Origin: Pleurotus djamor
Taxonomy: Eukaryota > Basidiomycota > Agaricomycetes > Agaricales > Pleurotaceae
Direction: 5' to 3'
Assembly: GCA_029747585.1 (NCBI GenBank)
Contig: JAPEVF010000013.1
Location: forward strand, 62,001 to 126,000
Length of the DNA: 64,000 nucleotides
Shown here: piece after piece, positions 23,399-34,993 of the stretch
How positions within the stretch are numbered: the first letter of the stretch is position 1
How the letters are laid out: each line of letters opens with the position of its first letter
Program-made: the position numbers and the translations under genes
Notes under the pieces: model-generated
Seen by the model: only the letters and a program-made list of their open reading frames with translations
Database searches by the model: none
Told to the model about the DNA's origin: nothing

Positions 23399-23700
23399 CC
23401 GGTCTCTTAGGCGCACATTCTTACCCCCCAAGCCAAGAACCACCTTCTCCGTTATTGCGCATACAACTCGACTCCGAGTGCTCGTCTCAAAACTCATCCC
23501 TTTCCGTTCCTTGAAGCTGACCCTGGGCAATGGAACGATGATACCACGCATCAAACTCGGCCAATGGCGCATGAGGATCGTGTCCATCGTTTCACGTTTC
23601 CTGTTCGGATCCTAGTCCTTGAGGGAACTTGATTTTCGACAGCTGGATCATCCCCCAAGCGGCCACCGTCACGGGAGGACGAGGTGTCTGGAACATGGTA

Positions 23701-26700
23701 TAGGAATGGATCAGGTCCTTTGTTGTCGCTGCTGCGCCCCCAAAGCGCAAAGTTGGGGGGAAATCCGAAATGGATCGAAGTTTGAAAAANCGTTCTGAAG
23801 GAAGTTGGGGTGCCCCACTGGGCCATCGGCTATCCAAATCCGTTGCCGACCCTTCTTTCATTTGCCTTGTGCAGAACCACACACCATCGTCCAACACGAT
23901 AGTCCTAACACGGCACAACCTAGCCAATGTCTTCTTATCAAGTTTCGAACGTGGGTTCTTCGGGGGATATATCTCAAGGCCCAACCCAGCGGCCGAGAAA
24001 CTATACGATCTGGCCGGGGGATGTTCGTGGGTGGGGAGATGACTTCGAAACGCGCCAATGCCAATGTGAGTCCAGCTTCCACCATGATATGTTTCGACAT
24101 TTTAAACTCACCTACTGCGNTTTTTTTTTTNCAGCTAGCCCTCGTGATGGACATCCACGTCCATGCAACACCAGTACCAAAGGAATTGTGTTTCAATCAT
24201 CGTGTTGGCTTCTTCATCGACCACTGCTGCCTCTCTTGGGCCTGCCCACAGTGCGCGGGTTACTGCCTGAGTCGGTTGGTGTCAAGAATTCGCGAACACC
24301 AGTGGTTAGGCTCTGATGGCCGTACTCCGATGCTCAAACAAAGGGCTTCTACCTTAGCACGTCTAGACGAGGAAACAAGTGGACAGCCTGAGGGCACCTT
24401 GGCTGGTGCTGGTGTTGGTGCCGAGGAAAATTAGGATGAAGGTGAAGCTACGGAATGAAGGGGACGAGGAAGCGAAGTTGAAGCGTGTCTGTGTATATGG
24501 TCGTCCGCGGCTGACATGTCGTACCTCCGCCTACGCCCATGGACGTCGACACCTTTCAAGATTGGGAAAATGGAGAATGCGGAAGAATCGAGGAAGACAT
24601 GACCAGCCAACACCCACGTCCCCCCTTGCTTTCCCTCTTCAATTACGCTACATCATCAAGCGAATTGCTATCTTCGCTGACGCTGGAGCTCCGCAGTCGT
24701 TCTTGAAGTCGTCTGAGGCCTTCGTGCTTACCATCAAACCGACACCGACAAGAATACCCGAGGCCAAAACACGTCCCTGATCTCGTGTAGATGATCCTCT
24801 CGTTTTTCCAACCCCTCTACGCCCGTTGTCGTGCACAGGCTGTAGTACTCTCCGGACCTTCTCAACCTCGGAAGCTCAGTTTGTAGCGCGTTCCGTCCAA
24901 GAGAAATTGTCGAAGAGGACGAGAAGAATGCGCGCTGTCGTCTCACGATTGTTGGAGGCACGGGAAATGGCACGGACATCCTTCAGTTTGCTACCCAAAT
25001 GACGACCGACTCTCCATCATGTCGGTGACCACCCACTGGATGACGGGATAATGGAATGGTGTCACAGGATCCGATGCTTCTTCAGGTCGGTGCTGCTGAA
25101 GCTGCGTCGTGCGATGATACAGAGAGGGAGAGGGATGACTTGGATGGTTCGAAGAAGTTGTCAAGGGAGGTGATTAGCGGGTTGGGGTACCTTGGACGCT
25201 TGGTTTTGTGATCACTTTATCCGAGGCGAGCTGCTCGTCCAGCGTTACGCTCAACATTCGAATATTCAGCCTTGACCAATGACTGGCTATGTTGGAGGAC
25301 CTGCATTTACGGTCAGCTATTGCGGCATGCCTCTCACACCGTGCGTTTACGATCAAATTCTGTCTCTGCCTCGCCCCATTTTGTACCCTTCAGACTCTTG
25401 GCACGAGCGTTATAACATCCTACTCCATACTCTAGATAAAGCGGCTTCGACGATGCACGGACACTTAGCAGATATCTACCATCCTTTTCCTATCCATGAC
25501 TCAGTTGCGGTGGTGGACACTCAGCTTGGAGTTTCGTACCAACTCTTCGTGCTCAGTACAGATGTACTTTTCGCATTCTCCTATTCTTGGTACCTCTTTT
25601 CTTCCACTACCACGAACTCCTGTAAACCGACATCGTGCTTCAACTTCCGCTCACCTCTGGACATTTTTCACATTGTGCTCGTGTCTGTGCCGTGCACTTG
25701 CGGGCTGTAGAGAGTGGGGACGTCAAGATTGAGTTAGCCTGTCAAGCACCCCACCGGAAGTCTCCATACGCCGAATGCTATCAAAGTGCTTGACTCTGCG
25801 TACGCATCTCTTACTCTAGTCCACCACCTACTTCAGTGAGTACATTCCCTGCTGGGTCACTGGAGTCAGGCTAACCGCTCGCCTTCATTTCAGCTATCAC
25901 GTCAAGTCACTGTTCTTCCTGTGCTTGAGCTTGTCTTGAGCAATTCTTAACACCATAATCGCCACCAGGTGACCCAAGACCCTTCGTTCGAGTTAGCACA
26001 ATCTTTCTCTTCAAATCCCGGCCAGCGTAAAGCGTCCAGGCCCCGATATCAGCATCTGAATGTTTGGAGAGTTAAGAAGAGACCAGGAGAATGCCTTAGC
26101 TAGCCTACGGGTCCTTCGCCACGTACATCGGGACGTTTCCTTACTCTTGAGGAAGGGATCCCCAGCACTGTATCTTCCAAGTGAGTCATCTACCTTAAAA
26201 GCCCATTTCATCCTGATTGACCCGGTGAACTACTCGCTCAAGGTCAAATTATCTTATCAAGATATTGTCATCTCCCCGCAGACCATTTTCGGGCGTTTCG
26301 TGTTTGACGGCCATCCTGACCTCGCGCCGATCGTCGCTGACCGCGAACTTCACACTGTGCTCCATCATGTTCATCTTGACTTCATGAGGTAGATCCGTGA
26401 TTTTTCCTGGCGTCGAGGAACACTGCTGACCGACCACCAGGCAAGTCGCATTGTGCCTGATCAACCCCACGCACCACCACTCGTAGAGTCGTACGAGCCC
26501 TCCTCACTCTGGTAGCTCTACTATGGACTTCACTATTTACCCGACTCCTCATGCTTCATGCTCGAAGATCTTGGATGGAAATTGATCCGTCCTTACACGT
26601 TGTTATGGATACTCTATGGGTCTTGTCCGTGGATCGACCCTTTGGAAATTCATCAAGAGGTAGACGTCAGAAGCTCATAGCGCCCCTGCAATCACGGTAA

Positions 26701-26801
26701 CGCGACATGTGTCCATCTGGCACCTTGGTCGGGCGCGTCTCTAACCACGTCCAAATTACTTCCTGCCAAGACGCCAAGTTCGCTCGAATTTCTTGGCTTC
26801 T
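23701..26801. other. gene-poor stretch
   Basis: No gene supported. A T10 tract between two N characters (24120, 24131) marks uncertain bases. A GCTGGTGCTGGTGTTGGTGC motif at ~24402 resembles blocks in the preceding duplication. Frames at 25279-25710 (143 codons) and 26060-26392 (110 codons) have no recognisable motif or splice partner. Confidence 0.5.
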
Positions 26802-26870
26802 CGGTTTTTGGGCGTTTCACTAGAAGCGCGTCACCGAAGTACCCTAGTATCTCTGTATAAAAACATTCAG
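26802..26870 (+). promoter_or_regulatory. conserved core promoter of 10-Cys secreted gene A
   Basis: The block running from TTGGGCGTTTCACT through CGTCACCGAAGTACCCTAG to TGTATAAAAAC is nearly identical to the inverted block upstream of gene B (40991-41052). TATAAAAA at 26855 is 113 bases before the ATG, the same distance as in gene B. Confidence 0.75.
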
Positions 26871-26967
26871 CGACTCGTCGCTTGGTCGTCAGAAGCTTTC
26901 CCCAACAGGCTTCTTCCTTTCGCTACTCTTCATCGGCTCCTTTCTCGCAGTTTCGTGAAAAGACACC

Positions 26968-27517
26968 ATGCGGAATTTTGCCTTCATCGTTGGACTCATG
27001 TTGTCCTTGCCTATGATGGTTTTCGGGATCTGGACGAGGTTTGACGATGTTACCTCTCATCATGGATGCGGTGGCTGTCAATGCTGGTCGCCTGTCATTT
27101 CCGATGGCCAACTGAGTGCGTATCTGAGTTCTTCACACTCCCCCCCAGTGATTAATCCTCCCAATAGACGATCTGTGCAGTCGCATCATCAGGGCCCCAT
27201 GCCAGAGCCACTTCCAAACGCTCACTATCGGCTCCTACCAGTTCATCTCTGCTAATGATGGACGGTGCAACATCCAATGGGCTCCCACTCCTACCGAGTG
27301 TCGTGTACGTTCAATTTTCCTATATTAAACTCAGAAACTTAATTAATCATTTATTCGACATTCTTAGAACGCTTTCATCGGTCTTGCTCATGGCCGTGAC
27401 TGGAACATGTGCGCTGCTATTCGCAACGTTTGGACTTTCGGGAATCAACGAGCTGGCGCGGTTGGTATGGGCGGAGCGTGTATCCCTGCACCTCCCATGC
27501 AACCTTTCTGTCCTTGA
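26968..27517 (+). CDS. small secreted 10-cysteine protein, copy A
   Basis: Exons 26968-27115, 27168-27304 and 27368-27517 encode 144 residues. An N-terminal hydrophobic signal ends at VFG. The mature protein has ten Cys conserved in all three family members of this window: a GCGxCxC cluster, then single Cys in LCSRI, APCQSH, GRCNIQWAP, the TEC/SEC/SDC position, MCAAIR, GGACIP, and near the C terminus. Invariant stretches include ISANDxRCNIQWAP and TFGNQRAGAV. I do not recognise the family. Extracellular localisation is inferred from the signal and Cys content. The promoter is shared with copy B; copy C lies at 58.2-58.8 kb. Confidence 0.88.
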
Positions 27518-28523
27518 ATGGTCCTCGCTTCGATGCTTGGTTCTACGCTGTCGGGTGCTTTGTTATGCGAAGTGTGCTCACTTCCTAGTATACAAGGCTA
27601 TTTACTTGCTTCGTGATTACTCCATCATATACCTCCATCTTCATTTCCTCATTGGACAATAAATCAATTATCCATTTAAGTAGTACGATATCACTGGACC
27701 GGTGGACCAGCTCTATAACAAGCCTATATACAACTCCGTTACAAAGTCGCCCTTGGTGTGAGGGAGGTTCTACTTCATATTTTCAAGCGGCGTGCCGCGG
27801 AACATGAATTAGCCTGCCTGACGCCGGCCCGGGCAAGATCTCCGCCCGTAGAATACATCTTCAATCCCAATCGTGTTCCCTCAGGCTGCCTTTGTTTTCT
27901 CCAACACATTCTCAAGATCCTCTTCCCTTCGCATCCTCAATAAATATCTACCTTGATGGAAGCTGATCTCCTCGTATCAGCGTCAACAACCGCCGTCATA
28001 GACGATTTCAATGCGTCGTCCCCGCCTATGGCATGAATGGAAGGAAGAGGATCTTTGGAAGTCGTGGCGGAGGCTGACAAGGCAGGACAAGCAAGTTGAA
28101 AATGGACTCAGGTTGGAGAATGCGAGCTAGAGGGCGTGGTGGAAGCAACGGAGCAGCCTCCAGGCCTCAAGACGCTCCACCCCAGTGCGCTCAATTGGTA
28201 GGTGTTCGAAAGCTACCGAAAGTTGCTTGAGGGCCGTAAGCCCTTGGTCTCAATCTCAGATTCTCAATCATAACACCTCTATCTAGGCTCAAGGATTCGG
28301 ATGTCACTTGGTTGTACGCCTTTCCACACAGTTTCCGAACGGGCTTCAGCGCGCCTACCACTTGGTTCTTCTCCACAACATTAGCTGAACGTAATTTCTC
28401 AAATCTATACAAAGCTGCATGGGTTCGTATTACTTATTCCTCCCTTCATGCTGCGCAGTTTTACCCATTTTATTAGAAATTATTCAACTGTATACTAGGT
28501 TGAACTCCGTTTGAAGCCCAAGG
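27518..28523. other. intergenic region
   Basis: No gene supported between the secreted gene and the F-box gene, which converge here. Only short frames. Confidence 0.5.
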
Positions 28524-30149
28524 TCACCCTGAACTATTCCCATCCCAATCCACTTCTACATGGTGTTTAAGTTCGTCGATGGCGTCCTCCGAGATATCAC
28601 ACCACGTGAAGACGACTTTCTCTATTGGTTTCCGGTCGTGCTTCCTCTCCAAAACAACCTCCAACAGCGTGTTGAACATGTTATCCTGACCGCTGGAATT
28701 GCAAAAATCCGTGTCGTCAAATACGAGACTTCGTAATTCGGGAGTTGGCACTGGTGCGTCAGACGAAGATTTCAGTAGCTGGCCTAAAACTTGTACGGCA
28801 CAGTTTGATAATAGAAGGGTGGTGATATGCTTTGCAGAGTGCATGATTTCGGGAACAGTCGATCCCAAATCACCGCCATTGAAGTGGCGAAGCTCGAGTA
28901 CGGAGCTCTTCTCGAAAGGGATCACGTCGCATAGTTGAATATGATCCGAAATTTCAGGCTGAGGAATAGATGGGAGACGACAAGAAATGGAAGGATCGCT
29001 CATGTAGTGGCTGTACTGATCACCTGGAAAGTACACGACAAATTTGAACTCGTCGTTGAGTGAGATAATCACCCTATCAATGGATGCTGGCAAAGCTAGC
29101 ATTCGGGCCAATGTGTTCCACAGGCTCGACAACGGCATTGACCGTTCGAACCCAGCGGACGTGTAGGAGAGTCGAAATTGGGTCAAACATGGCATGTCAA
29201 GCTTATTGAAGATGCTCAGTGTCGTGAGATCATCCGAGCGTAGAGAGAATTTCCGTAAAGCGGGAAGCGAGATGATTGGAAATGAGGAGTCAACCGGCGG
29301 GCCGCAAAGATCCGAAAGACTGACGTATTGGATGGCCTGGGCGGTCTGGAAAACTCCCAAAAGCCATGCGACTGATGGTAGAGAGCCAGGTGGCGAAGAC
29401 CAAACCGAAATGTCCACAAGGTTGGGCCCGAATTGGGCCATGGTCGGAAGAGGGACTCGGTTAAGAGCCAACGATCGCAGAGAAGGGAGTTGAGACCAAA
29501 AACCTCGAGGACATTGGCCGGGACTGGCATATCGGAGGTCAATGGTGAGTTTCTCCAAAATCGGGACAGTATGATGCTCCGATGGAATGAAGGAAAGGAC
29601 TCGCGAAAGCTCCGTTAAATCTGTCAGATACACATCGAGCACCTGCAAACGAGTGGGTTGGGTGACGACGGTGGCTACCAAGGGCCAAAACTTGTCGTTG
29701 GGTTCGTCAGGGACGCGAAGTACGATGCGGAGGGGGGCTGATTTCGAGTGCTGAAGCATTTGAGATGCGTGAGGTGATCCCAAGTCTATGGTAGACCAAT
29801 AGCGAGGGTTGGAGAGGACGAGATCCCTCCAAGCATGGCAAATACACAAGATTTTGAACCACGGCTCACGCCCCAAGAGCGAGGCAGCAGTGTACTTGGA
29901 TTGCAGCTTTACCAAATGCAATATGTGCGATAAAATGTCATCTGGTAACTGATTGATGGCACAATGGGCATTGCGGCGTATCTTGAGGGCTTTGATGCAC
30001 TGTTCATGTCTCGCAATTTCCGTTTGGATTTCTTCATCAATGAGCTTCTGTGCAGCGAAGTCGGTGATTATGGCCTATCGAGAGAGGTCAGTATCGTATA
30101 TTCTACTCTATATGGACTACCCAAGTGGTAGAGAGCCGAGCCGTACCAT
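28524..30149 (-). CDS. F-box protein, ATG-only first exon, 517 aa
   Basis: Exon 1 is the ATG alone (30147-30149). A 72-base intron (GTACGG...CGATAG, with CTGAC branch) joins it to exon 2 (28524-30074), giving 517 residues. Residues ~8-35 look coiled-coil, followed by the F-box (NQLPDDILSHILHLVKL, then ILCICHAWRDLVLSNPRYW) and LRR-like repeats (LEKLTIDLRYA, LPSLRSLALNRV, LPALRKFSLRSD). The architecture matches the F-box gene at 5.0 kb, including the coiled coil and the start-codon intron. Expected role: substrate recognition in an SCF ubiquitin ligase. The frame is intact, unlike the 5.0 kb relative. It lies 190 bases downstream of the transporter gene on the same strand. Confidence 0.85.
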
Positions 30150-30337
30150 GACGAGAGTATGGAAGTATGGGAGGGGTGTAGATAAGCGTGCGAGCTGTGA
30201 CTCATCGAAGGTGCTCAATAAGTGATGGCCTGATGGCCGTCGGGCTGTACCTTCTGGGATTTCCACGCACCCATAGAGGAAGACCCATCTAATGGTAGCA
30301 TGTCTGAGTCGATACACATTCTACCTAAAAGGAAATA

Positions 30338-33300
30338 CTATACATCCTGTGGCAGTCTAAATTGAACACTTGCCCGTTGACCCAATAAATCAAAACCCTC
30401 TTCGGCACGAGGTAACGGCCCCAGCCCAATACCATGAATATGATATTGTTCCCCGACAATTTCCTTTGTCGCAACCATCAAGCGGTCTAGTTGCGTCATG
30501 ATACCATACGCTGTCGAAACACCCACGCAAAAGCGACTGAAGAAATAACGGGAGATTAGACGAACTGCAAACCGCAGAAATAAGCAAAGAAAACATACAG
30601 ATATTGCTCGTTTTCCAAGGTGCTCAACGACAAATTCCTTGGCAACCCGTAATCCTCCTCGGAGTCAACATGGATAACGTTGAGACCATGGTTTCTTTCC
30701 ATGTATCGATCAAGGAGGGGACAAGGCGTAATTTGTGGGAGCGGATGTCCCGTGCGCAGGGCAGTTGAAATCATGCCTAGAAGTAGGACGTTCAGATCGC
30801 CAGTCAACGACGAAGAAAGGCGAACTCAACTGATTACAGCGAGAACATCGCCTTGGAAGTCAGAATCCAGGAAGCGTGTACGGCGGAGAAAGGCCCGAGT
30901 CCACGCAGGTTCCATGTGTTCGACGACTGACATCAGATGGGACAAGGAGTAGGCAATTTGCCTGAAGGAAATAAGGGTTGAGATATTGCAAAATACAGAA
31001 TACAACAACGGGCAGACTCACAGTTGTAGTTCAAGAATCTTCTGGTACCGCTTCGCAGGCCATCTCCCCCGAAGAGAAAACTAGGCGAGCGAACAATAAG
31101 CCACCAGACAAACGTACGTTGACGGGTTGGCGACGCACCTCATATATAACATTGGCTTTCAGAACAATCGATCTTTTGAGTTTGCTTCGTACGGCAATAA
31201 GACTTGTGATGATACTCTGACTCTCGTCTTCTTTGGGTGCGTTGGCAAAAGAGATAATGGCACAGTACAGAGCACCAAGTTCCGCAGCCGTGGTGGACAG
31301 CGTCGTCCGCTGATATCGTCGAATTGTCGTTGACGGTGGGAAGAACGAAAACAAGCTAGCGGATCGCGTTATGGCACTTTTAGTCCAGGACCAGAGGATC
31401 AACTTACAATGCAGCGCTGACACCGACGGTGACCAAGAGGAAGCGTCGCTGGAAGCAGAAGGTGAGCGAAAATCGGTGGTCAGACAGCCAGAGAAACATA
31501 CCCAAGCGACATCCCATCCAGACCCCGGCGACGCGGCAACTACGATATAGTTATCTTGATACGAATAACCAACAACCAAGATCGCCGTGACGAAAAAGAT
31601 AATGTTCGTCATCGGCGGACCGGGCCAGTACAATCTGGCAAAGAAAAAGAATGGGAAGCACACAGCGCAGACAGCTCCAAGGCCATAAGCATTCGCGCCG
31701 CCCGAACCAGCTGAAATATACCTGGAGTATGACAGAGGTTCGGATCAAGGTAGGATGACGGCGGGTAGAATGGATAGACTCACCACATGACCATGCCTAC
31801 AATACAACCAAAGAATGTCGCAAGGACACGGGCTGTAAGGCCAAAGGTCGTGTCTCCCCGAAATCGAGCTAGGGTAAGCTGACCCATGAAACTACAGGGT
31901 TCAAGACAGTCAACAGCCAAATTCTTGAGAACGAAAGTGAACGACATACATTGCCCAAACAAAACGGTTGCCTAAGATGAAGGAGCCATGTTAGCGACCA
32001 CTGCAAACAGATAAATCTGATGAATCCCTTACGGTAGGCGAAGCCGCTCGATGCTTTTATCATCGACGGCAGGCACATGATGACTGCAGCGTATTCATAT
32101 CAATATCTGATCACCACTAATTATGGCAAGCCAACGTACCCGTCAATATTCCAGCTTTAATCGCAAACACCATGTTACCATGCCCCGCAGCCTTGGCGAG
32201 ACGGTAGAAGGCATTCATGACAAGCTCAAACGAATTCCTGGGTGGTAATGCATCGGGGTCCCTAGGTTTGGGTTCGCCGAGGTCTGCATTCCACGCAGGT
32301 TGGATACCCTGAATGACCTCTGAGTAGTATCAGCTTCACAGTACCTTGGCTCAATCGTAACGGTACACTGACCAGGATTCTCATCATCGTCCTTCTCCAA
32401 GCTGTCGGATGCCTCCCAGTAGCTCCAAGAAAACAAGATGTTGTTCGCGGGCGTCCATAACTTATTCTTGGGTCTTTCGTTTTCCATTTTCAGAACTCCA
32501 TCAATCTAACCAAGGACCGCCGATAGCTAAGTCAGCTCAACATTGAGACATAGAGATGGTGTGGGGACTGACCATGTCAAGAATATTACTAGACAGTTGG
32601 AGCAAATGGTATTGATAGACGTAGCAGCGGAAGAGGTACTTGTGTTGAGGCACAACCAGGTCTTCATGGTCGTGGTCTTCGACGTCTAGTTCGGAGTGGA
32701 GTTTAGAACGTAGATGCGGCTCAAAAGCCGGACGATACGGGTCAAGAATTTTATGACTGTGATCAGCACCTGTTAGTCGCAGCTCCTGATCCTGATGCAA
32801 GGAAACTCACCGTTTGTCTGCCTTGAACGTACAAAGCTCTTGAGCCAGCCTTTCTCGAACGCTGATGAGCCGATTACACCTCTCCCTACAAACCTTCTCC
32901 CTCTCGCGGTCTCGGACAAATCGCCAGGTTCCCTGCCTTACACTAGTCAACCAAGATATAATCTCCTGGACTCCGTCTTCACAAGCCACAACGAGATCTT
33001 CACAGCTTTGCTGCAGCAGCGTATTCGCTTGCTTCGTATGTTCGACCGCAGCAGGATCATGCAGCCGCGTCGCCTCCAGGTTCAGATACCGCTGAGACTC
33101 AAAGACGCCCACGGCGAATTCAGCCTTAGGGTGGTACTGATGGTGATGAAGGTGCTTCAGCGCACTTTGTAGATGAAGCGAATGCAGGTGGGGATGACGG
33201 TGAAAATGCCCAAGAAGATTTGCGTGACTGTGGCTATGTGTATGCGAATGTGTGGGTGTGAGGGGTTCATGCGTTGAGGAAACGTGGGTGGGTGTTGTGG

Positions 33301-34993
33301 CCGAAGGTAGGTCTTCATCAGGTGCCGCAGAGGCGGAACCTGTGATAATCCTCCCTAAGCTCCCTCTTATCAACGACGGTGGCCTCGATCCAGGCCGCGA
33401 CGCTGGACGGGAAGTAGGTCGTGACATACGTTGTGAACCAGCTTGAGTGACTGGTAAGGTTGGAGAACCAAGAACAGGCGTTCCGGGTACGCTTCCCCTC
33501 GGTGTACCTGGTTGACTCTTCGGTGTCCCGGGTACACTTGTCATGGGAGTTATCGGGAATCTTTGCTTCTCGGGATCGATCATTGACCAGTAGACGCCAA
33601 GCCCATTAGCGCGAGGTGCCATCCGTCTAGCCGTCTGCTGCAAGCTCTTCCAATCCAGAGGTGCGAACTTGGAGTAAATCAAGTCGGATTTGAGAAGACG
33701 CGATGCAGCCGCTAGCGGGATCAAAGACGATTCCGACTGGGATACCGACTGGGTCAGAGCAGCGACCGTAGACGTATACTCCGTCGTATCATGTGGGATG
33801 TGCAGGAGTTTGCGGTGGGTAGAAAGAGCGGTTTGTAAGGGGTTGAGGACGTTGATGAGATTTTGCGTAAATTGTGCTGATATAGAACACGGGAACAGAA
33901 TGCAGGAGCAGATGAGAGAGATGGCGGAGTGAAAGGCGAGCGGTATGAAGATGGCTTCGCCGATCTGCACATGTGGTCAAAACCATCGTCATTGCGCTAG
34001 AAGCGTGGACATACCTGATAAAATGGATATGGGAAGAGTACATTGGTAGTTAACGATATATCTACATAGCGTAGTGAGCGAGGTGAAAGCGTAGCCATAG
34101 ACACTGGACATACCGATACATATGCAGGCAAAGATCGTGGCAAAGAGGTACGGACCGGGTCCTTGTCTAGCCTTGATGTACAAAAAGAAGGTGCTGCCGA
34201 AGAATATGAATACAGCCAAAATGACGGTGGGCTTGGTGGTAATTGAGTATCGGTGAGATGAGGAGGAAAGGGAAGACATACCGCAGCTTCGACATAATAG
34301 CCCGAAAATATGAGGTTAAATGACGCAGTTGGATCCCGATTTCTGCGAGCCAGGTCTGCGAGCTTAATACCCAAAGACGACCACCTGTTAAAACGACTCG
34401 ACTCAGTAAGGCTTCAAGGACAGAAAGCAGACGGACGTACGCCCATGCTGTGGCCACAAAGAGAAGAATGATAAGTTCTCGCTCAAGAACACTCATGAAA
34501 GGATCGCTAGGCGGGGACAGGAAGCTGGCTGAGAAGCCCGTAGAATCAGATATCCTCGCATTCTGAAATGGCATTCAACGCACCTATCAGAATCAAGAAG
34601 CTCGCCTAGGACACATAACTCAGAAACACGAAAATATGGAACAGAAAGCCACGACTCACTTGTCCCATAAAGATCTCAACCCTCGGAATCAGGAAAAGCA
34701 CTGTCCCAGCCCATGCCGCAACCGCACATCGTATCACTGGCTTCATCTTCGACCAAGTCCAATTTGCCGGTATCCATTTCAAGTTGGAAGGAAGTGTGAA
34801 CTTGCGAAGCTGCTTGACAGGAGATCGTCGGTCTAGGTCGTTGTCGTCGCTGCTTGGCGAATCAGCATCCTGAGGCGAGGCCTTCTCTGGTTCAAGAGTC
34901 CTTCCTGGTCGTACGACACCCTCATTCCCTGGCGAAGTTGGTACTGAATCAGAGGGTGAGGCACTTTTTNACGGTGGGTCGTTCTGGTGGCAT
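30338..34993 (-). CDS. ArAE_2_N/DUF2421 (FUSC-like) multi-pass membrane transporter, 1195 aa
   Basis: Twenty exons, all joined in phase, give 1195 residues: 34660-34993, 34584-34605, 34441-34528, 34282-34384, 34114-34231, 34015-34061, 32811-33964, 32573-32756, 32373-32505, 32140-32319, 32033-32083, 31950-31971, 31784-31891, 31502-31721, 31408-31448, 31139-31355, 31022-31080, 30831-30961, 30599-30776, 30338-30536. The N-terminal six-helix unit (LNLKWIP region, KLADLARR, ARQGPGPYLFATIFACICI, NVLFPYPFYQIGEAIF) and the C-terminal unit (MGQLTLARFRGDT, ARLYWPGPPMTN, RRYQRTTLSTT) match the fungal family related to aromatic acid/fusaric acid efflux proteins. Between them is a long loop with GTP/SVPGTP repeats and a His-rich tract. 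An N at 34970 must be dropped to keep the frame from the start ATG. Substrate unknown. Confidence 0.9.

Larger units (their letters stand above)
19750..23700 (+). repeat. long tandem duplication, unit 2 (M43 gene and downstream DNA)
   Basis: Second unit of the duplication starting at 16185. Relative to unit 1 it has gained a GTTCAAC heptamer expansion at 21739-21763, about 270 bases at ~22320-22590, and a hairpin region at ~23330-23400. Confidence 0.75.
21020..23700. other. non-coding duplicated flank, unit 2
   Basis: No gene supported. Longest frames (for example 21950-22486) are not conserved in unit 1. It contains a heptamer array, two copies of the GGTGYYGAWGAAGATGA-type motif, and an inverted repeat at 23349-23398. 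Confidence 0.55.

Noticed and set aside
27116..27147. alternative acceptor at CCCCCCCAG in intron 1 of secreted gene A
   Set aside because: It would leave the frame; the later AATAG acceptor matches the exon length of the two paralogs.
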